From Linyphia triangularis (Eukaryota > Arthropoda > Arachnida > Araneae > Linyphiidae): DNA of 64,000 bases. The position numbers were made by a program, and so were the translations under genes. Each line of letters starts with the position of its first letter. Within the stretch, counting starts at the first letter, position 1. Below the pieces are notes generated by a model. The model ran no database searches and was not told where the DNA came from. It saw nothing but the letters and a program-made list of their open reading frames with translations. Shown here one piece after another: positions 1 to 12,539 of the stretch. The stretch lies in NCBI GenBank assembly GCA_963978545.1, contig OZ021722.1:111970827-112034826 (forward strand), read 5' to 3'.

Positions 1-35
1 TTAGATAAAAAAAAAATACTTTATCAAAAATATAC

Positions 36-77
<42 letters not shown>

Positions 78-806
78 CGAATATCATTATCATTGGATAA
101 TATTAATGAGTAATTTTATGCTAAACCATTCTTTACTTGACTTATCATTAATTTATGTTCGCTATATATGTTCAATTAAAAAAAAAATATCATTGCATTT
201 TCAAAATGTTCATTGAATTCATTATTAATCCCATAATTATTTGATATTTTAATATTGCTAGTTTTACACCAAATAGCTTATCTTGGCTCATCTGATGATT
301 TATTTGAAGATTTTATTCAGATTCTAGTCTGGCTTTATTTGGTTTTGGTAGCCAGTGTATTCTTATGAAAGACTTCACTCTTTTTAGTGTATAATACATA
401 TCATATTTATTATGAGCGGATCAGAGCTCAATAGTAGTCTATTCTGCACATCTGTATTCCATTATTTTCTCGAATTTTTTTTAAACTATTTTAAGTAATA
501 TACCTTAAATGTGCATTCCTTACCTCACAATTTTTTATTTTAGCCTCCCAATCAGCAATAAGGCATTTTTTACAGCTATGAGATCATATAACAGCGTTTT
601 ATGCAATGTTAGAGTCATAGGATGCCGAGGGTATGACTGTACATAGAGTTTGGGTGCATCCATAGTGTTGTTAGAAAATTTCTTCGTATCAGTTCCATAA
701 CTACTAGATAATATTTCTAAAATTATCTTCAATCAGGGAATCAAGATGACATTATATCTCGTGGTTTCAGCAGCCAGACCATATCGTTAGAAAATCTTCT
801 ACTTGT
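1..806. other. AT-rich flank of element H1, no gene seen
   Basis: Low-complexity AT-rich sequence with a long T run near 41-73. I see no convincing coding region; the only open frame of note (535-732, minus) has no recognisable motif. It ends at the target site of element H1, and the same host sequence resumes at 6176. Confidence 0.6.
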
Positions 807-1211
807 ATTGTATTCAGTGGCGGCTTGTGGGCAGGAAAAGTGGGGGGGGCCCGAAGAAAAATAAAAAACTTGGAGTTTGCGAAGTAATATATATATATAT
901 ATATATATATATTGAACCATAGTACGTATAATTTGATCTCTTCCAAAAGTTACAACAGTTTACAATTCTATATATAGTACATTAAACTAAAAGGCCAGTT
1001 TAAAAATTGGTTGCATGTGAATTAAATTTGCTTTAATTAAAAAACCTTAGAAAAGTAAAAATGAAGTATGAGTGAGAGAACATTTTATTTTGAACCTCAT
1101 TGTTAAATAAGGAAAATATCTATATCGACTAATTTAAAATTGTTTAAGACTGTTAAGCAAAAGTTACCAACATTATTAAAATGTTTTCTAAGTAGGTTAT
1201 ACAATAAAATT

Positions 1212-1611
1212 TCAATTCATCAAAAGGCGTCGATCTTTGCTTAGCGCAAAGTCATCAACAATTTTGTTTATGTCCAATTCAGTTTTTTCGATGTATAGAA
1301 CTGCCAAAAAATTTTAACGGTTTTGGCCAATAGTGTTTCTTAAATAACATTTTAAGAATTTTAAAGAAGAAAAGGCTCTTTCACTTGTTGAAGAAGACAT
1401 TGGAATAAACAACATAATTTTATAAAGTTCTGATATTAAAGGAAAAGCTGGAACTGAGTCTCTTAAACATAAAAAACTTAAGCGATCAGAAAAATTCAAA
1501 CTATTTGATTCAGAATTCTTTATCATTCTATTAAACATATTTAACTCGTACTATAACTTATTAAAATCCATATTGTAAGTTTTAGAAACAAGCATAATAC
1601 TATCATCAAAT
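1212..1611 (-). pseudogene. 3' remnant of H-family hAT transposase
   Basis: The minus-strand frame contains the hAT C-terminal dimerisation motif SSSTSERAFSSLKF, including the conserved acidic residue of the SERAFS block. It matches the end of the transposase at 44970-45386. The 5' side stops abruptly at the internal deletion junction of H1. A stop lies just after GQNR, where the relative reads on into NSLAVLYIEK. This copy lacks the one-base frameshift that breaks the same motif in the 45.2-kb copy, so the two diverged before that lesion. No function is expected. Confidence 0.85.
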
Positions 1612-2150
1612 TTTCAACATCCCACATCATTTTATGCACAGTAAAGCTGATAGGGTCAGATTTTTTTAGTACTTTTAGCTAGCACTGTAGGAACTTGAAA
1701 CTACCTAATTATAAGGTCCTTAATGACTTAAGCAATGCTTTAAAATTCTGTTTGACATTATAATAGTAAATTAAAATACAAAATTTCGTTAAGCTGTAGG
1801 TCCCGGCCTAATTAGCTGTCATTGGACATAAAAATAGGTCGTTGAGTGTACAAACCAACTAACCAAAATACCAATTACATAAAATATGTGAAACTATAAA
1901 AACCGATATTGCTCAATCACTATTCTGTACAAAAGAAAAAGAAAATAAAGATTTACGAGTTACAAACTATACAAATCTAATAACTCGATTAAAAATTCTG
2001 CAGCATATGCACAGAAAAAAAATTTCGTTAAATATTACATGAATTTAAGAATTAAAATACAAATCACATATACATGAAAGACAAAAAACTATTAAAAAAA
2101 TGCTTGCTTACAACAGCAAATAAGTTTTAAAAGTAATTGAAAAAAATATA

Positions 2151-4088
2151 TCTCTCTATATATAAGGCAAAGCCCTCACGCACTGACTCACTCATCACTA
2201 ATTCTCCCACTTCCCACATAGTCACAACTCTGAAATTCGGCACAAATATCAACAATGGTAAAAATAGAAAAAGTAAGCTATTCCGATCTCGATTAACCCA
2301 CTTTAAGGGTCGAAAAGGGTTTAACGTTCCAAACGAGGGACATTCGAATATCCTACTTCTCATTTCGTCACAACTCTAAAAATTGGTGTGAATATCAATA
2401 AAGACAAACAAAGAAAAAGTAAGCTATTCCGATCTCGATTAACCCACTTTAAGGAGTGGAAAAGGGGTTAAACGTTCCAAACGAGGAATATTCGAATGTC
2501 CCACTTCCAACAAGGCCACAATTTTGAAAATTGGCTTAAATACCAACAATGTTAAACATAGAAAAAAAAAAGCATGCTAATCCGATCTCGGTTAACCCAC
2601 TTTAAGGGGTCGAAAAGGGGTTAAACGTTCCAAACGAGGGATATTCGAATGTACCACTTCCCACATATCCACAACTTTGAAAATTGGTGCAAATGTCGAC
2701 AAAGGCAAACATAGAAAAATTAAGCTATTCCGATCTCGATTAACCTACTTTAAGGGGTCGAAAAGGGGTTAAACGTTCCAAACGAGAAATAATCGAACGT
2801 CCTACTTTTCATTTCGTCACAACTCTAAAAATTGGTGCAAATATCAATAAAGACAAACGAAGAAAAACTAAGCTATTCCGATCTCGATTAACCCACTTTA
2901 AGGGGTGGAAAAAGGGTTAAACGTTCCAAACGAGGAATATTCGAATGTCCCACTTCCGACATGGCCACAATTTTGAAAATTGGCTTAAATGCCAACAATG
3001 TTAAACATAGAAAAAGCATGCTAATCCGATCTCGGTTAACCCACTTTAAGGGGTCGAAAAGGGGTTAAACGTTCCAAACAAGGGATATTCGAATGTACCA
3101 CTTCCCACATGTCCACAACTCTGAATATTGGTACAAATGTCAACAATGGTAAACATAGAAAAAGTAAGCTATTCCGATCTCGATTAACCCACTTTAAGTG
3201 GTCAAAAAGGGGTTAAACGTTCCAAACGAGCGATATATTCGAATGTCCTACTTCTCATATTTTCACAACTCTGAAAACTGGTGTGAATATCAATAAAGAC
3301 AAACCCAAAAAAGTGAGCTATTCCTATCTCGGGTGGATCAAGGAGTGGAAAAGGGGTTAAACGTTCCAAACGAGGAATATTCGAATGTACCACTTCCCAT
3401 ATGGTCACAACTCTAAAAATTGGTAAAAATATCAACAAAGACAAACACAGAAAAGTTAAGCTATTCCGATCTCGATTAACCCACTTAAGGTTTGCAAAAA
3501 GCGTTAAACGTTCCAAATTAGGGATATTCGAGTGTCCCACTTCCCATTTGGTCACAATTCGGAAAATTGGTACAAATATCAAAAAAGATTAAACAGAAAA
3601 AGTAAGCTATTCCATTCTCGATTAACCATTTTTAAGGGGTTGAAAAGGATTTAAATGTTTCAAACGAGGGATATCCGAATGTTCCTCTTCCAATGTAGTC
3701 ATATTTCTGATATTTGGTGCAAATGTTAAAAGGGTAAATGTTAAAAAAATAAGTCATTCGAATATCGATTAACGAATTTTTAAGGGATGAAAAGTCGACT
3801 CAATATTGAAACTATACGAGGATTAACTTAATGTCTCAATTCCAATGCAGCTACTACTTTGAAATTTAGAACTAAGAGCAGACATTAACACAATAAACTA
3901 TTCCAATTTACTATTCATAATTATAAATTTCGTTTAAAATGTCAACAAAAGAAAGTTCCTATTTTGATAAATCAATTTGTCGGGATCGAAATGGGAGCAA
4001 ACGTCTGAAGTGTAGAATAGATGAATGTCTTTTGATCGCTAAAATGCTAATGGCAAAATTTCGTAGCGCAGCACGGGTATTCAGCTAG
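2151..4088 (+). mobile_element. Non-autonomous Helitron, inserted in H1
   Basis: The element starts with TC (TCTCTCTATATATAAGG) and ends GCACGGGTATTCAGCTAG, followed by host T. That fits the Helitron rule of 5' TC, 3' CTRR and insertion between A and T with no target duplication. The boundaries are supported by two paralogous empty sites, 32700-32780 (inverse) and 16930-17000, where the flanks run together without the element. No Rep/helicase coding sequence is present, and the interior is mostly a 148-bp tandem array. The exact 5' base could be off by a few nucleotides because the start is a TC/TA-rich run. Confidence 0.85.
2220..3800. repeat. ~148-bp tandem array inside the Helitron
   Basis: About ten degenerate copies share a core reading 'ctattccgatctcg', 'aacccacttt', 'gttaaacgttccaaac' and 'cacttcccacat'. 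The CGATCTCG word recurs at about 2284, 2430, 2583, 2731, 2879, 3027, 3175 and 3467, so most steps are 146-153 bp. Copies decay toward the 3' end. The open frames at 2127-2379 and 3202-3592 are products of this repetition and are not genes. Confidence 0.9.
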
Positions 4089-5171
4089 TATATATATATT
4101 TTAAAGTCATCAGTAATGCTACTAATATTTCAGTCCACCGATATTTTAATTATTAATTCATGCAAAATAAATTTGGTTTATATAACAGTTAATAAAATGT
4201 GACAAAACCTTTGAAAGTACAATATTTACAATTTCGCAAACAAAATTGAAGGTATTGTTATATTGACCAGTTCAACAGTTTTAAATTGAATTACTTGATA
4301 TTTTTTGAATAGTAAAATATATCTCGTTGTATATTTTTTTGGCGCAAGAGCTAAGGGAGAGTTATACTGCAACGGAATATTCTTCAATCAAAAATTTTTT
4401 CAGTACTATACATTTACTTATTTATTACAGAATTTTTTCTAAAATTATATCCTCTCACTTTTATTTATACTACCCAATAAAAGGATAAATGTCGTTTCAG
4501 CCCAATTCTAGTAAAACCATTTATTTTTTATAAGGAATGCTTTGTTGTCTTTATAGAAACTCTTCTATTAATCGTATTGGAGAGTTACGTTAATGATTGC
4601 ATACGATATCATATATCAGTGAGAGAGGTAGGACAAATCCACACTTCTGATTATTTGGGCGAAATTTAAATACTCAGTTATTTTTCGAGGCAAAGAGTAG
4701 ATATCAAAACAAAAACCTATTGTTGACTCATACATTTTACTAAATAAAGAGTAAAATTTAAAACAAAAAACTTACCGATGTTATTTATTATTGTAAATTC
4801 TTTCGCAGTCGTACAAGTTGAAGACACTAAAGATAAACGTCCGATCCCTGACTTCAAAGTAAGAATTGACCATTTCCTTGCAAATCCCAGGACCAGGAGG
4901 TGTCTTGGTAATTTGAAACTCATGTTATGACAAAAAACCAGGATGTCACGTGAAAGGGAAGGAATGGCCCTCTTCACATTATAGAATTTTCTGTCTTATC
5001 TCTTTAGGTTTCAAATTCAAGGTCGTCCAAAGTAAAGGGACATTTTGTTCCCCCAAGCACAGTCTGGGGAAACTAACATCCTTTGAAGATGGCAAGTTAG
5101 AGTTTTAATCGGAATTGTGGGTTCTTACAATATTCTGTGGAATTGCAATAATACTACAGTACGATTATTCA

Positions 5172-5206
<35 letters not shown>

Positions 5207-5415
5207 ATGATTTAGGCTTTTATTTTTGTAATTTATTTACGTGCGTTATTTTTTATATCAAATAAATTTTAAGGGGTATCCTAACGCTATTACAGTAAAA
5301 CAAATTGGCATCTCATCAAGAGGAAGATTGCACAATGCTATCTGATGTAAAAAATTTACTCAATCTTTTCGACCAGATTGGTAAAAAAATTTGAATAGTC
5401 AGTTACAGCTACATT
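4089..5415. repeat. H-family internal segment, inverse copies at 18754-19804 and 32479-33290
   Basis: This H1 interior is repeated in inverse orientation in two blocks of the large H element. The part around 4370-5415 matches 18754-19804 and the part 4089-4380 matches 32479-32750. The break between the two blocks is the insertion point of the 12.7-kb hAT at 19805-32470. It contains a long T run near 5166-5202. No coding capacity is recognised; the minus-strand open frame at 4717-4977 has no family motif. Confidence 0.8.
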
Positions 5416-6175
5416 GGAAATTACTTTCAGAGGAACACTTTCAGTTTTCAGAAACAAAAGGATTTTTCTTTAGAGTGAGGTTTTCTCTCTTTCCACAAGA
5501 CAGACCCATAATCAAGGCAAGACCATCCTATTTTTTGTGTGAAATAAATTATTTACTTTCATTCAACTTATTTTTTCAAACACAGATGTGCATAAAGATA
5601 TCGGGGATTTCAAATCCATTCTTTCAGCAATAAATTCTAGTATGATTTACTTTATGAGCCTAGTAACAAAATAAAAAATATCGATGCGTAACATTAATAT
5701 TGGGTCTTTGATCTAATGTGATTAACTTTTATTTCGGTTGGGGATCTCCTTATCCTAACCCTCGGCTACGAGCCTGCCTCCCACTCATAGATCAGAAAAC
5801 CGTGTCAAAACACGAAACTCGGGAATTTTGTAATTTGAGAACCACACAAGTGGTACAGACTCGCAGGATATTGCAGGTGGCGAAAATCAGTCCCCCCGTC
5901 TTTTTTCCATTCCGTTTCTTCTACCGTGCAAAGAAAAAGAAGCTCGATCAGGTGACCTAAATATCCATCCATAAGGACATTTATTAGTTGAGTGAAAGTG
6001 GACAGTTTCAAGATTAAAAAACCAGTTAAATCAGTATATTAACTAATAAATACAAAATTTATTTTAAAAAAAACATTTGTAAAAAAAAAAGAAAAAGAGA
6101 GAGATAGAGAGGGAAACGACCAAAAAAAGTGAGGGGGCCCGGGCCCCCCCTGCACCAGCCGCCACTGATTGTATT

Positions 6176-8332
6176 CATTACTTTTTCTAAATCTGGGTTT
6201 TGGTACTTTAATAATGAAAACCAAGCTTGCTTCCGAACTCTTAGATTATTTCAGTTTTTTCTCTCTTTTTTTTTTTCGTAACTCTATTTTTATTTTCTAG
6301 TGTTCGAAGGTGCTACTTTTAACAGACCAGTTTGCGCGTTAAAGGGGGTATGCTATAAAACAAGCGAATACGCCAATGCAAAATAGTTCATCTGAATTGA
6401 AGGGCCTTTTCATCAATCTCATGTGTTTTTGTTAAATCGTTTTAGTTTTTGGATGTTGCACTGCATATGTAACACTTTATGATTGGTTTTGTGTTAGTAA
6501 CAACATAGAACCAACGATAGCAAAAGATGTTTAACTTCTACACCTCCCTCATCTTTTGTGTTTTTGAGTGAACTAATTTTTGTTTGGATGTGATCTACCT
6601 CGCGTTTTATTATATTTATGGTACCCTTAGTGAATAGTAATCTGATTGTTCGAAAATACCGAGGCGATGAGTTGTGAGGTTTTTAAAAATGACTTTTTTC
6701 TCAGTTTTTCTCCAAAGAAATCGTAAAGGCGCCAGAGAACTTTGAAAAATATTGACGTCTGCTCTTTAGAATTTTGAACTGTTTGTTTGTTTTTCGTTGA
6801 TTGGGATCTGTCATAACTACATTTTGTTAGTAATTCTAATGACTTTCTCTCATAAAATTAATTGTTTCTATAATTTTCTGCAAATAATTAAGTATAGGTG
6901 TATTTGCGAGATCTAATTGACCCTGCATATTTATTCAGTCAAAGCATCTTCAACGGTGTTCTCAGAGGAGAAGGGTAAAAATCAATTTTTACCAATACAT
7001 TTTTTTCTTACTTATCTTTTTAAGAATTCAAACTCTTTATAAGTGAACTTACTTTAAATGTATCATTTGATTCTCATTATGAGCTTAATTTCATTACTAT
7101 CTTAACTTTCCTTGCAGGCTTTTCAGTGGTAAACAAAAAACTATCTAAAATATTCAGTATATTTAAACTTTTTCAGCAAATTAGTTATTTTACTATTTTA
7201 TATGGTATTATTCAAATAGCATACTTAATTTATATTATAAATTATCATAAATAATGATAAATTGGAAACATAAGTGAAGTTTCTGCGAGTACGTCAAAAT
7301 GACGTCATCTACATCAACGCTTGTAATATCCGCATCCGCAAAAATCCGCAAAATGTTTTTAAGGTATAAGGAACTAGAATACGTGGTCTTTAAAATGGTA
7401 TAAAAATCACTGCTCAATAAGACTCAATCGTATAACAAAAACACTCGGGAAAATAAAATATTGCAAGAAAAATTAGCTGAGTTTTGTGACTAAACAAAAT
7501 TTAATTTGCACATTAAATTTAGATAAATTTAAATTTTAAGCAGTAAAATCTTTAATTATAGACCTTAATGAGAGACATATATGTCGTGTTGAAATTAAAA
7601 TTGAAACAAAAAGTTTAAAATTTGGCTTGTTAAAATATTGTGCTTGCATTGGTGATAGAAAAGAGAAATACATACTTCGTGCAAACGTTAACTTTCGGTT
7701 AATCGATAAGACATTTGGGATCTCAGATTAAATAAAATTGATACGGAGTAAGGTTCTACATTTAATAAAGTACATATGTGCAAAAATTCAAGTGTCTACG
7801 AGGAATTTTGAAATATCGACTTTTGGCCAGCTTTTAGAGGCAAATACCCCAGTGTGCGACAGGTCCAAACCAGTTGATCTGTGTTTTCCCCCCCTCCCGG
7901 CCAACGAGAGCCAGACACAAGCTACACTCATGTCCATAAATTATAATAATTCAGTTTTTCCCACTGACTTAATAACTTCTCAGTAGAGCAGCATAGACAC
8001 ATGAAATAGGGTGGCTCGAAATTTTTTCATTATTATTATATTTGAAACGCATGAAGTGAAAAAAGTTGTTAAACATCTTGAAAAGAAACACTAAAAAAAA
8101 TGTGATTGAAAAAAATAATAACATCTTCCGATCGCGCATTCACCTCAAAGTTTGGAGAAAATACAAAAAATAACTATTTTTCCTAAATTTATTAAAATTT
8201 ATAAATGTTATGCATTTGAAAGAAGCTATGTATTCTCAATGTGTATTGAAAAGGTGGTATAACACATGAAAACACTATTCTGTGCGTTTTTAAAACATAT
8301 AGTAATAATAAAAATACTCAAACGCAACATTT
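6176..8332. other. Unassigned AT-rich region
   Basis: I find no credible gene here. Around 7925-8010 is a fragment, containing 'aagc(t)acactcatgtc', 'cataaatta' and 'gcagcatagacacatgaaa', related to the arms of the palindromic element at 26.8-30.96 kb. A perfect TGACGTCA occurs near 7302. Open frames (7235-7417, 7738-7986) show no family motif. Confidence 0.5.
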
Positions 8333-8771
8333 TTACTTTCAATTACCCATATGTATAAATACATAGGGTGATGAAAGTATAGTAATCGGTCAAAAAAAAA
8401 AAAAAAAAAAAATTTTTACATTTTTCCTCATTTTGGAACATCCTGATTTCAAAAAAGTAATCTAGAAAAAGTGTGTGTCTGTGGTCAGCATAACTCCCGA
8501 ACAAATTGACCTACGATGTTCAAATTAGGTATGAGGGTTAGTGGCGGTCATGGGACCTACCATTAAGGTTTTCATCAAAATCGCGCAGGAGCATAAGGTA
8601 GCTGCAATTGAAAAAATAATGTTTTTCAGTAATTACTAAAAAACGGCTCGAACGATTATGTTCAAAACCGTTGTGGTAATGCCTCTTAAGGTGTTCTAAA
8701 CATCTCCACCTCCGAAATTTCCGTAAAAATGCTTTAATGGCGTAAAAAGTTGAAAAACGAATGTCTTCAAC

Positions 8772-9984
8772 TAGGGATGGAACGGATGTGAGTTTTGCCG
8801 GATACCGGGATTTCGGATATCCGGGATACCATGTCTATCGGATACGGATATCCGAAACGGATTTCACCGGATATCCGGCCGGATATTCGGTCTTTATACT
8901 AAAAACGATAGTTATACGATATGCTATACGAAAAAAATGGTGTGAAAAAATTGAATGAAGTATCAAGTAAATTATAATTAGTGGTTAGCACACCGTACTG
9001 CATGCCACAGGTTCATGGTTTGATTCGCGGACTGGGTTTATACCTGAAAGAAATAAACTGAGGAGGACCATGCATGCTTGGGAACTTAACACTGGGATTC
9101 GGCGTCAGAATGACCATCTGACCGGAACATCTGCTATGTGACACACAAATGCCACAGTCAAGAAAGCTGACCTGGGCCAAGCAGGCCTTGGTCCACACGA
9201 GCTGTCGCGCCACTGAAATTAGACCAGAATTAGACCATACCATTCACAGCATAAAGGGATAGGGTATTATCGTAAGATAGAACAAAAAAAAAGCATGGAG
9301 GAGTGCGCATTGGCTATTTATTGCTTTTTACTCGCTAGCAAATGTCAGAAAAAAAGAAGGAAGTGAGAATAACTAAAACTCTTAACAAGTAACTTATGTT
9401 ATGGAAAAAAAGTACTATTTATTAGCATTTCGGTTCGTGTTTTACGGAGAAGCATTGAAATATAACATCTGGAATTAATCAAATCATAAACTTGGAATGA
9501 AAAGAACATATTGCAAAACACGTATGAAGGATGTGTATGGAAAAAGATTGGAGGAAAGGTTTATGCTTATCAACTCGACGCCAGTAATACGGCGCCTCTT
9601 TCTGTGAATTGAAACTAAATGCACCTGCATCTTCTAGCTCATCTCTGAAGTTAGGGATATGCGAAAGCATAGTTCTCTCGAAGGAACTTTTTCGTTTTCT
9701 AACTTAACTGCAATTTATGTCCAAGAAAAAAAAAATTGAAAAAAAAGTGTAGGATGCGGTGTCTCCTTTGTCCGAAAAAGATCATTATTTTTTGCAAAAA
9801 ATTATTTCTTGTGGATACCTGGTGGCAGGATATATAGCCAGATATCCGAATGAAATCATCGGATTTCCGGTATTTCAAATCGGATATCCGACGGGGTTTC
9901 GGATATTGAAAAATCAGCCGGATAAGCCGGTTATCGGATATTTGCCGGATATCGGATATTTGCCGGATATCCGTTCCATCCCTA
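8772..9984 (+). mobile_element. Short non-autonomous hAT (TAGGGATGGAACGGAT ends)
   Basis: The inverted ends are TAGGGATGGAACGGAT and ATCCGTTCCATCCCTA. The flanking 8-bp duplication TCTTCAAC is perfect (8764-8771 and 9985-9992), which identifies a hAT. Both subterminal regions are rich in short GGATATCCG/CCGGATA repeats, which are inverted at the two ends and look like transposase-binding arrays. A tRNA-like segment lies at 8976-9215. The relative at 27028-29614 has extra sequence with BED-finger transposase relics between the corresponding positions, so this copy is an internal deletion derivative. Confidence 0.93.
8976..9215 (+). repeat. tRNA-derived SINE-like segment
   Basis: It begins with a tRNA A-box-like stretch (TTAGTGGTTAGCACACC). 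About 30 bp later comes a B-box-like GGTTTGATTC, which differs from the GGTTCGANTC consensus at one base. It ends at GTCGCGCCACTG. The inverse copy at 29156-29424 lies at the equivalent position of the related hAT and was inherited with it. The tRNA origin is inferred from the spacing and the box sequences only. It could instead be internal hAT sequence that resembles tRNA. Confidence 0.5.
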
Positions 9985-10150
9985 TCTTCAACACAGTTTT
10001 TTTTCTTTAAGCATACCTCATTATTGATCGTTTTTTCTTATCTAGCCAGTTTCACGTATAATAAAGCATAATATAAGGGCTATCGTGAAGTATATCGTCA
10101 AAATCACTATTTTGGCGGAGTTTTTTTTTTTTTTTTTTTTTAATTAATTA

Positions 10151-11331
10151 TAAGCCGATGGCAGTTTTGCAGTGTAATCAGAACATGTTAAGATTTTAGT
10201 AACACAAAATGTTATGTAAAACAAATAATTCATACTGTAGTAAAAGAAGGCAAGTTTTAATTCATCAAAAATTGGTAGTTATAGCCAGAATTTGAAATTA
10301 TTAAACTTTTTAGGAAACTTTTCTGTAAAAAGAAAATCTTACTTTTTCATATTAGATGGAAATTATATATTCATATTAGAACAAAGTAATGTATCCTAGA
10401 ACAATCAAGCCTAACAATTTTTTCAAAATTGTTATTATATATTATTTTATTAAACTTATAGCAATAAAACAAAGTTTAACTCAAAATGGGATTCATTGTA
10501 TGTCATTAATTTATGCTAAATAAAATCCAAAATTTCAAATTTCTGACTCTGTAAAGAAAGAAAGAAGAAAATTCCACCTTGTAGCTAATATTCTTTGCAA
10601 GAAACAAAAATTCCAGCCTGGAAAGCAAATAATTCATTCTAAACTTCTAATATTCAAATATTTTTACGTTTTAAAGCACTTTAAATTTTAAGAAACTAAA
10701 TATATATCTTATTATTTAAAGAGAAAAATCTGTTCGATGAAAATAAAATGAAAAATAATGACAAGTTACTTTTAGTTCATGCAAAACATAATTTTTTTCA
10801 TAAACTTTAAAAGCAACAATATTGTCTAAAAATAGGTTAACGGCTTGAATCAAAATGTTTAGTTAACATTGGTAATTGTTTTATAAACTATGTGAATACC
10901 CACAAAAGCTATGTGAATATCTTTTATTCATAAAAATTAACTTTTTATAAAAATCATTTTGCATTGATCTTGAACCATCTCTAGTATCCCAGAGTATATT
11001 TATTAAAATAAACCAAACCATAATTTAAATAAGTAAAAAACAAGCTTTTTTGAAAGATAGAGAAAAAAAAAATTAAAGGAAATCTTGATGAATTTATGTG
11101 AGAACAGCAAATGTCGACTCTGAAGTTGTGAATAATACTGAAGATATTGTAATTTGTATTGGGATAGCGAAATGCAAAGCTATACATAACAAAAAATTTC
11201 CTCTTTTGATTTATAAATTTGATTGTTCAAAAATTTTGATAAAAAAATAACTTTTAAGAAACAATATTAACATTAATTTATCATTTTTTTCAATATTTAA
11301 TGTTAATTCATTTGACTTTGTGTCAAGCCCA
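10151..11331. other. AT-rich region, no feature recognised
   Basis: Both strands are broken by frequent stops. The open frame at 10981-11187 (minus) has no domain signal. The stretch ends at the A that precedes the next Helitron. Confidence 0.5.
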
Positions 11332-11424
11332 TCTATAATAATAAAACAAGCTGTGTGTCTGTCTGTCTATTTGTCTGTCTGTGGCTCTGTGGATCTATAG
11401 AAACCTACTTAAAATTGGAGTAGA

Positions 11425-12430
11425 GCTCTGAAATATTCAGCATAAGTACTTTTGGCCTTTTAATTTTATGCATCACAAACAGAATGTGAAAATTTTAATT
11501 ACTTCTTTTTTAATTAATATTTTTAATTAATTAATTAATTAATTAATATGTTACAAAACGATATCTAATATGGCTACTGCTCTGAAATTTTCAACATAAG
11601 TAGTTTTGGCCTTTTAATCGGACTTTTAAAAAACAGAAATTTAAATATTTATTTTGTTCTTTTTTAATTTTTTTTAAATTAATTAATACACATTTTAAAA
11701 AACGATTACTAATAGGGCTACAGCTCTGAAATTTTCGACATAAGTAGTTATGGCCTTTTAATTGGACTTTTAAAAAACAGAATTTTAAATTTTTATTTTG
11801 TTCTTTTTTAATTAATTAATAAACATTTTACAAAACGACTACTAATAGGGCTACAGGTCTGAAACTTTCAACATAAGTAGTTTTGGACTTCTGATTGTAT
11901 ACATCACAAACAGAATGATACAATTTTAATTCGTTCTTTTTTAATTAATTTTTTTAATTAATTAATTAATTAATTAATTAATTAATTAATATGTTACAAA
12001 ACGATATCTAATAGGGCTAAAGCTCTGAAATTTTCAACATAAGTAGTTTTGGCCTTTTAGTCGGACTTTTAAAAAACAGAATTTTAAATTTTTATTTTGT
12101 TCATTTTTAATTAATTAATTTATATATTACAAAACGATTTCAAATAGGGCTACAGCTTTGAAATTTTCAACATAAATAGTTGTGGCCTTCTAATTGGATT
12201 TTTGAAGAACAGAATTTTTTTTTTAATTAATTAACAAATATTTTACAAAATGATTTGTAATTGGGCTACATTTTTGAAATTTTCAACACAAGTAGTTATG
12301 GCCTTCTCATTGGACTGACAAAAAGAATGTTAAAATTTTAATTTGTTTTTCAATTAATTTTTTCACAAAAAGCGACTTCGAATAGTCCTAGATCTCTGAA
12401 AGTTTCAACATACGTAGTCTTAGCTTCTAA
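11425..12430. repeat. Tandem array with TTAA microsatellites inside Helitron 2
   Basis: At least seven copies carry 'agctctgaaattttcaacat' followed by 'aagtagttttggcctt'. The CATAAG word recurs at about 11441, 11595, 11739, 11872, 12038 and 12171, with a degenerate copy at 12287. Spacing varies from 116 to 166 bp because each copy contains an (TTAA)n/(AATT)n tract of different length. Confidence 0.85.
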
Positions 12431-12539
12431 TTTTGCTTTCCACAAACACGTGGTAAAATAATCTTAAAGGAGTGTTGTATTAACTAGGAATTTTTTTTTT
12501 CTTGAAACGGAAGAGGCTTCCATATTAAGTCTTTCCTTA

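Larger units (their letters stand above)
815..6167 (+). mobile_element. H1: non-autonomous hAT element carrying a Helitron
   Basis: The element begins CAGTGGCGGCTTGTGGG and ends in CACCAGCCGCCACTG, inverted hAT-type termini. It is flanked by a perfect 8-bp target duplication, ATTGTATT (807-814 and 6168-6175), as expected for hAT. Inside are a minus-strand transposase relic near the left end and a Helitron at 2151-4088. Compared with the 32-kb relative at 14428-46628, read in inverse orientation, H1 keeps both ends but lacks everything corresponding to 33.29-44.97 kb, which includes most of the transposase. Its junction near 1612 lies inside the transposase coding sequence. Without the Helitron H1 would be about 3.4 kb. 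It cannot encode its own transposase and would need help in trans. Confidence 0.9.
8333..10150 (+). repeat. REP-A dispersed repeat, copy 1 (split by a hAT)
   Basis: This family begins around 'tttttactttcaattaccc' and continues with 'gtggtcagcataactcccg' and 'aaaacggctc(g/a)aacgat'. Copies occur here, at 35050-35745, and split at 14118-14427/46637-46900. In this copy a hAT element (8772-9984) interrupts the repeat, which resumes after 9992 and runs to about 10150 (compare 25420-25500). No coding sequence was found, and the family's superfamily is not clear to me. Confidence 0.75.

Noticed and set aside
3202..3582. 126-codon open frame on the minus strand
   Set aside because: Built from the 148-bp Helitron array, with internally repeated peptide and no domain.
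2220..3800. Regular repeats considered as a CRISPR array
   Set aside because: The whole 148-bp unit is repeated, with no unique spacers; the window is eukaryotic.
8976..9050. Considered as a functional tRNA gene
   Set aside because: A- and B-box-like words exist, but no cloverleaf or acceptor stem can be drawn; SINE-like at most.
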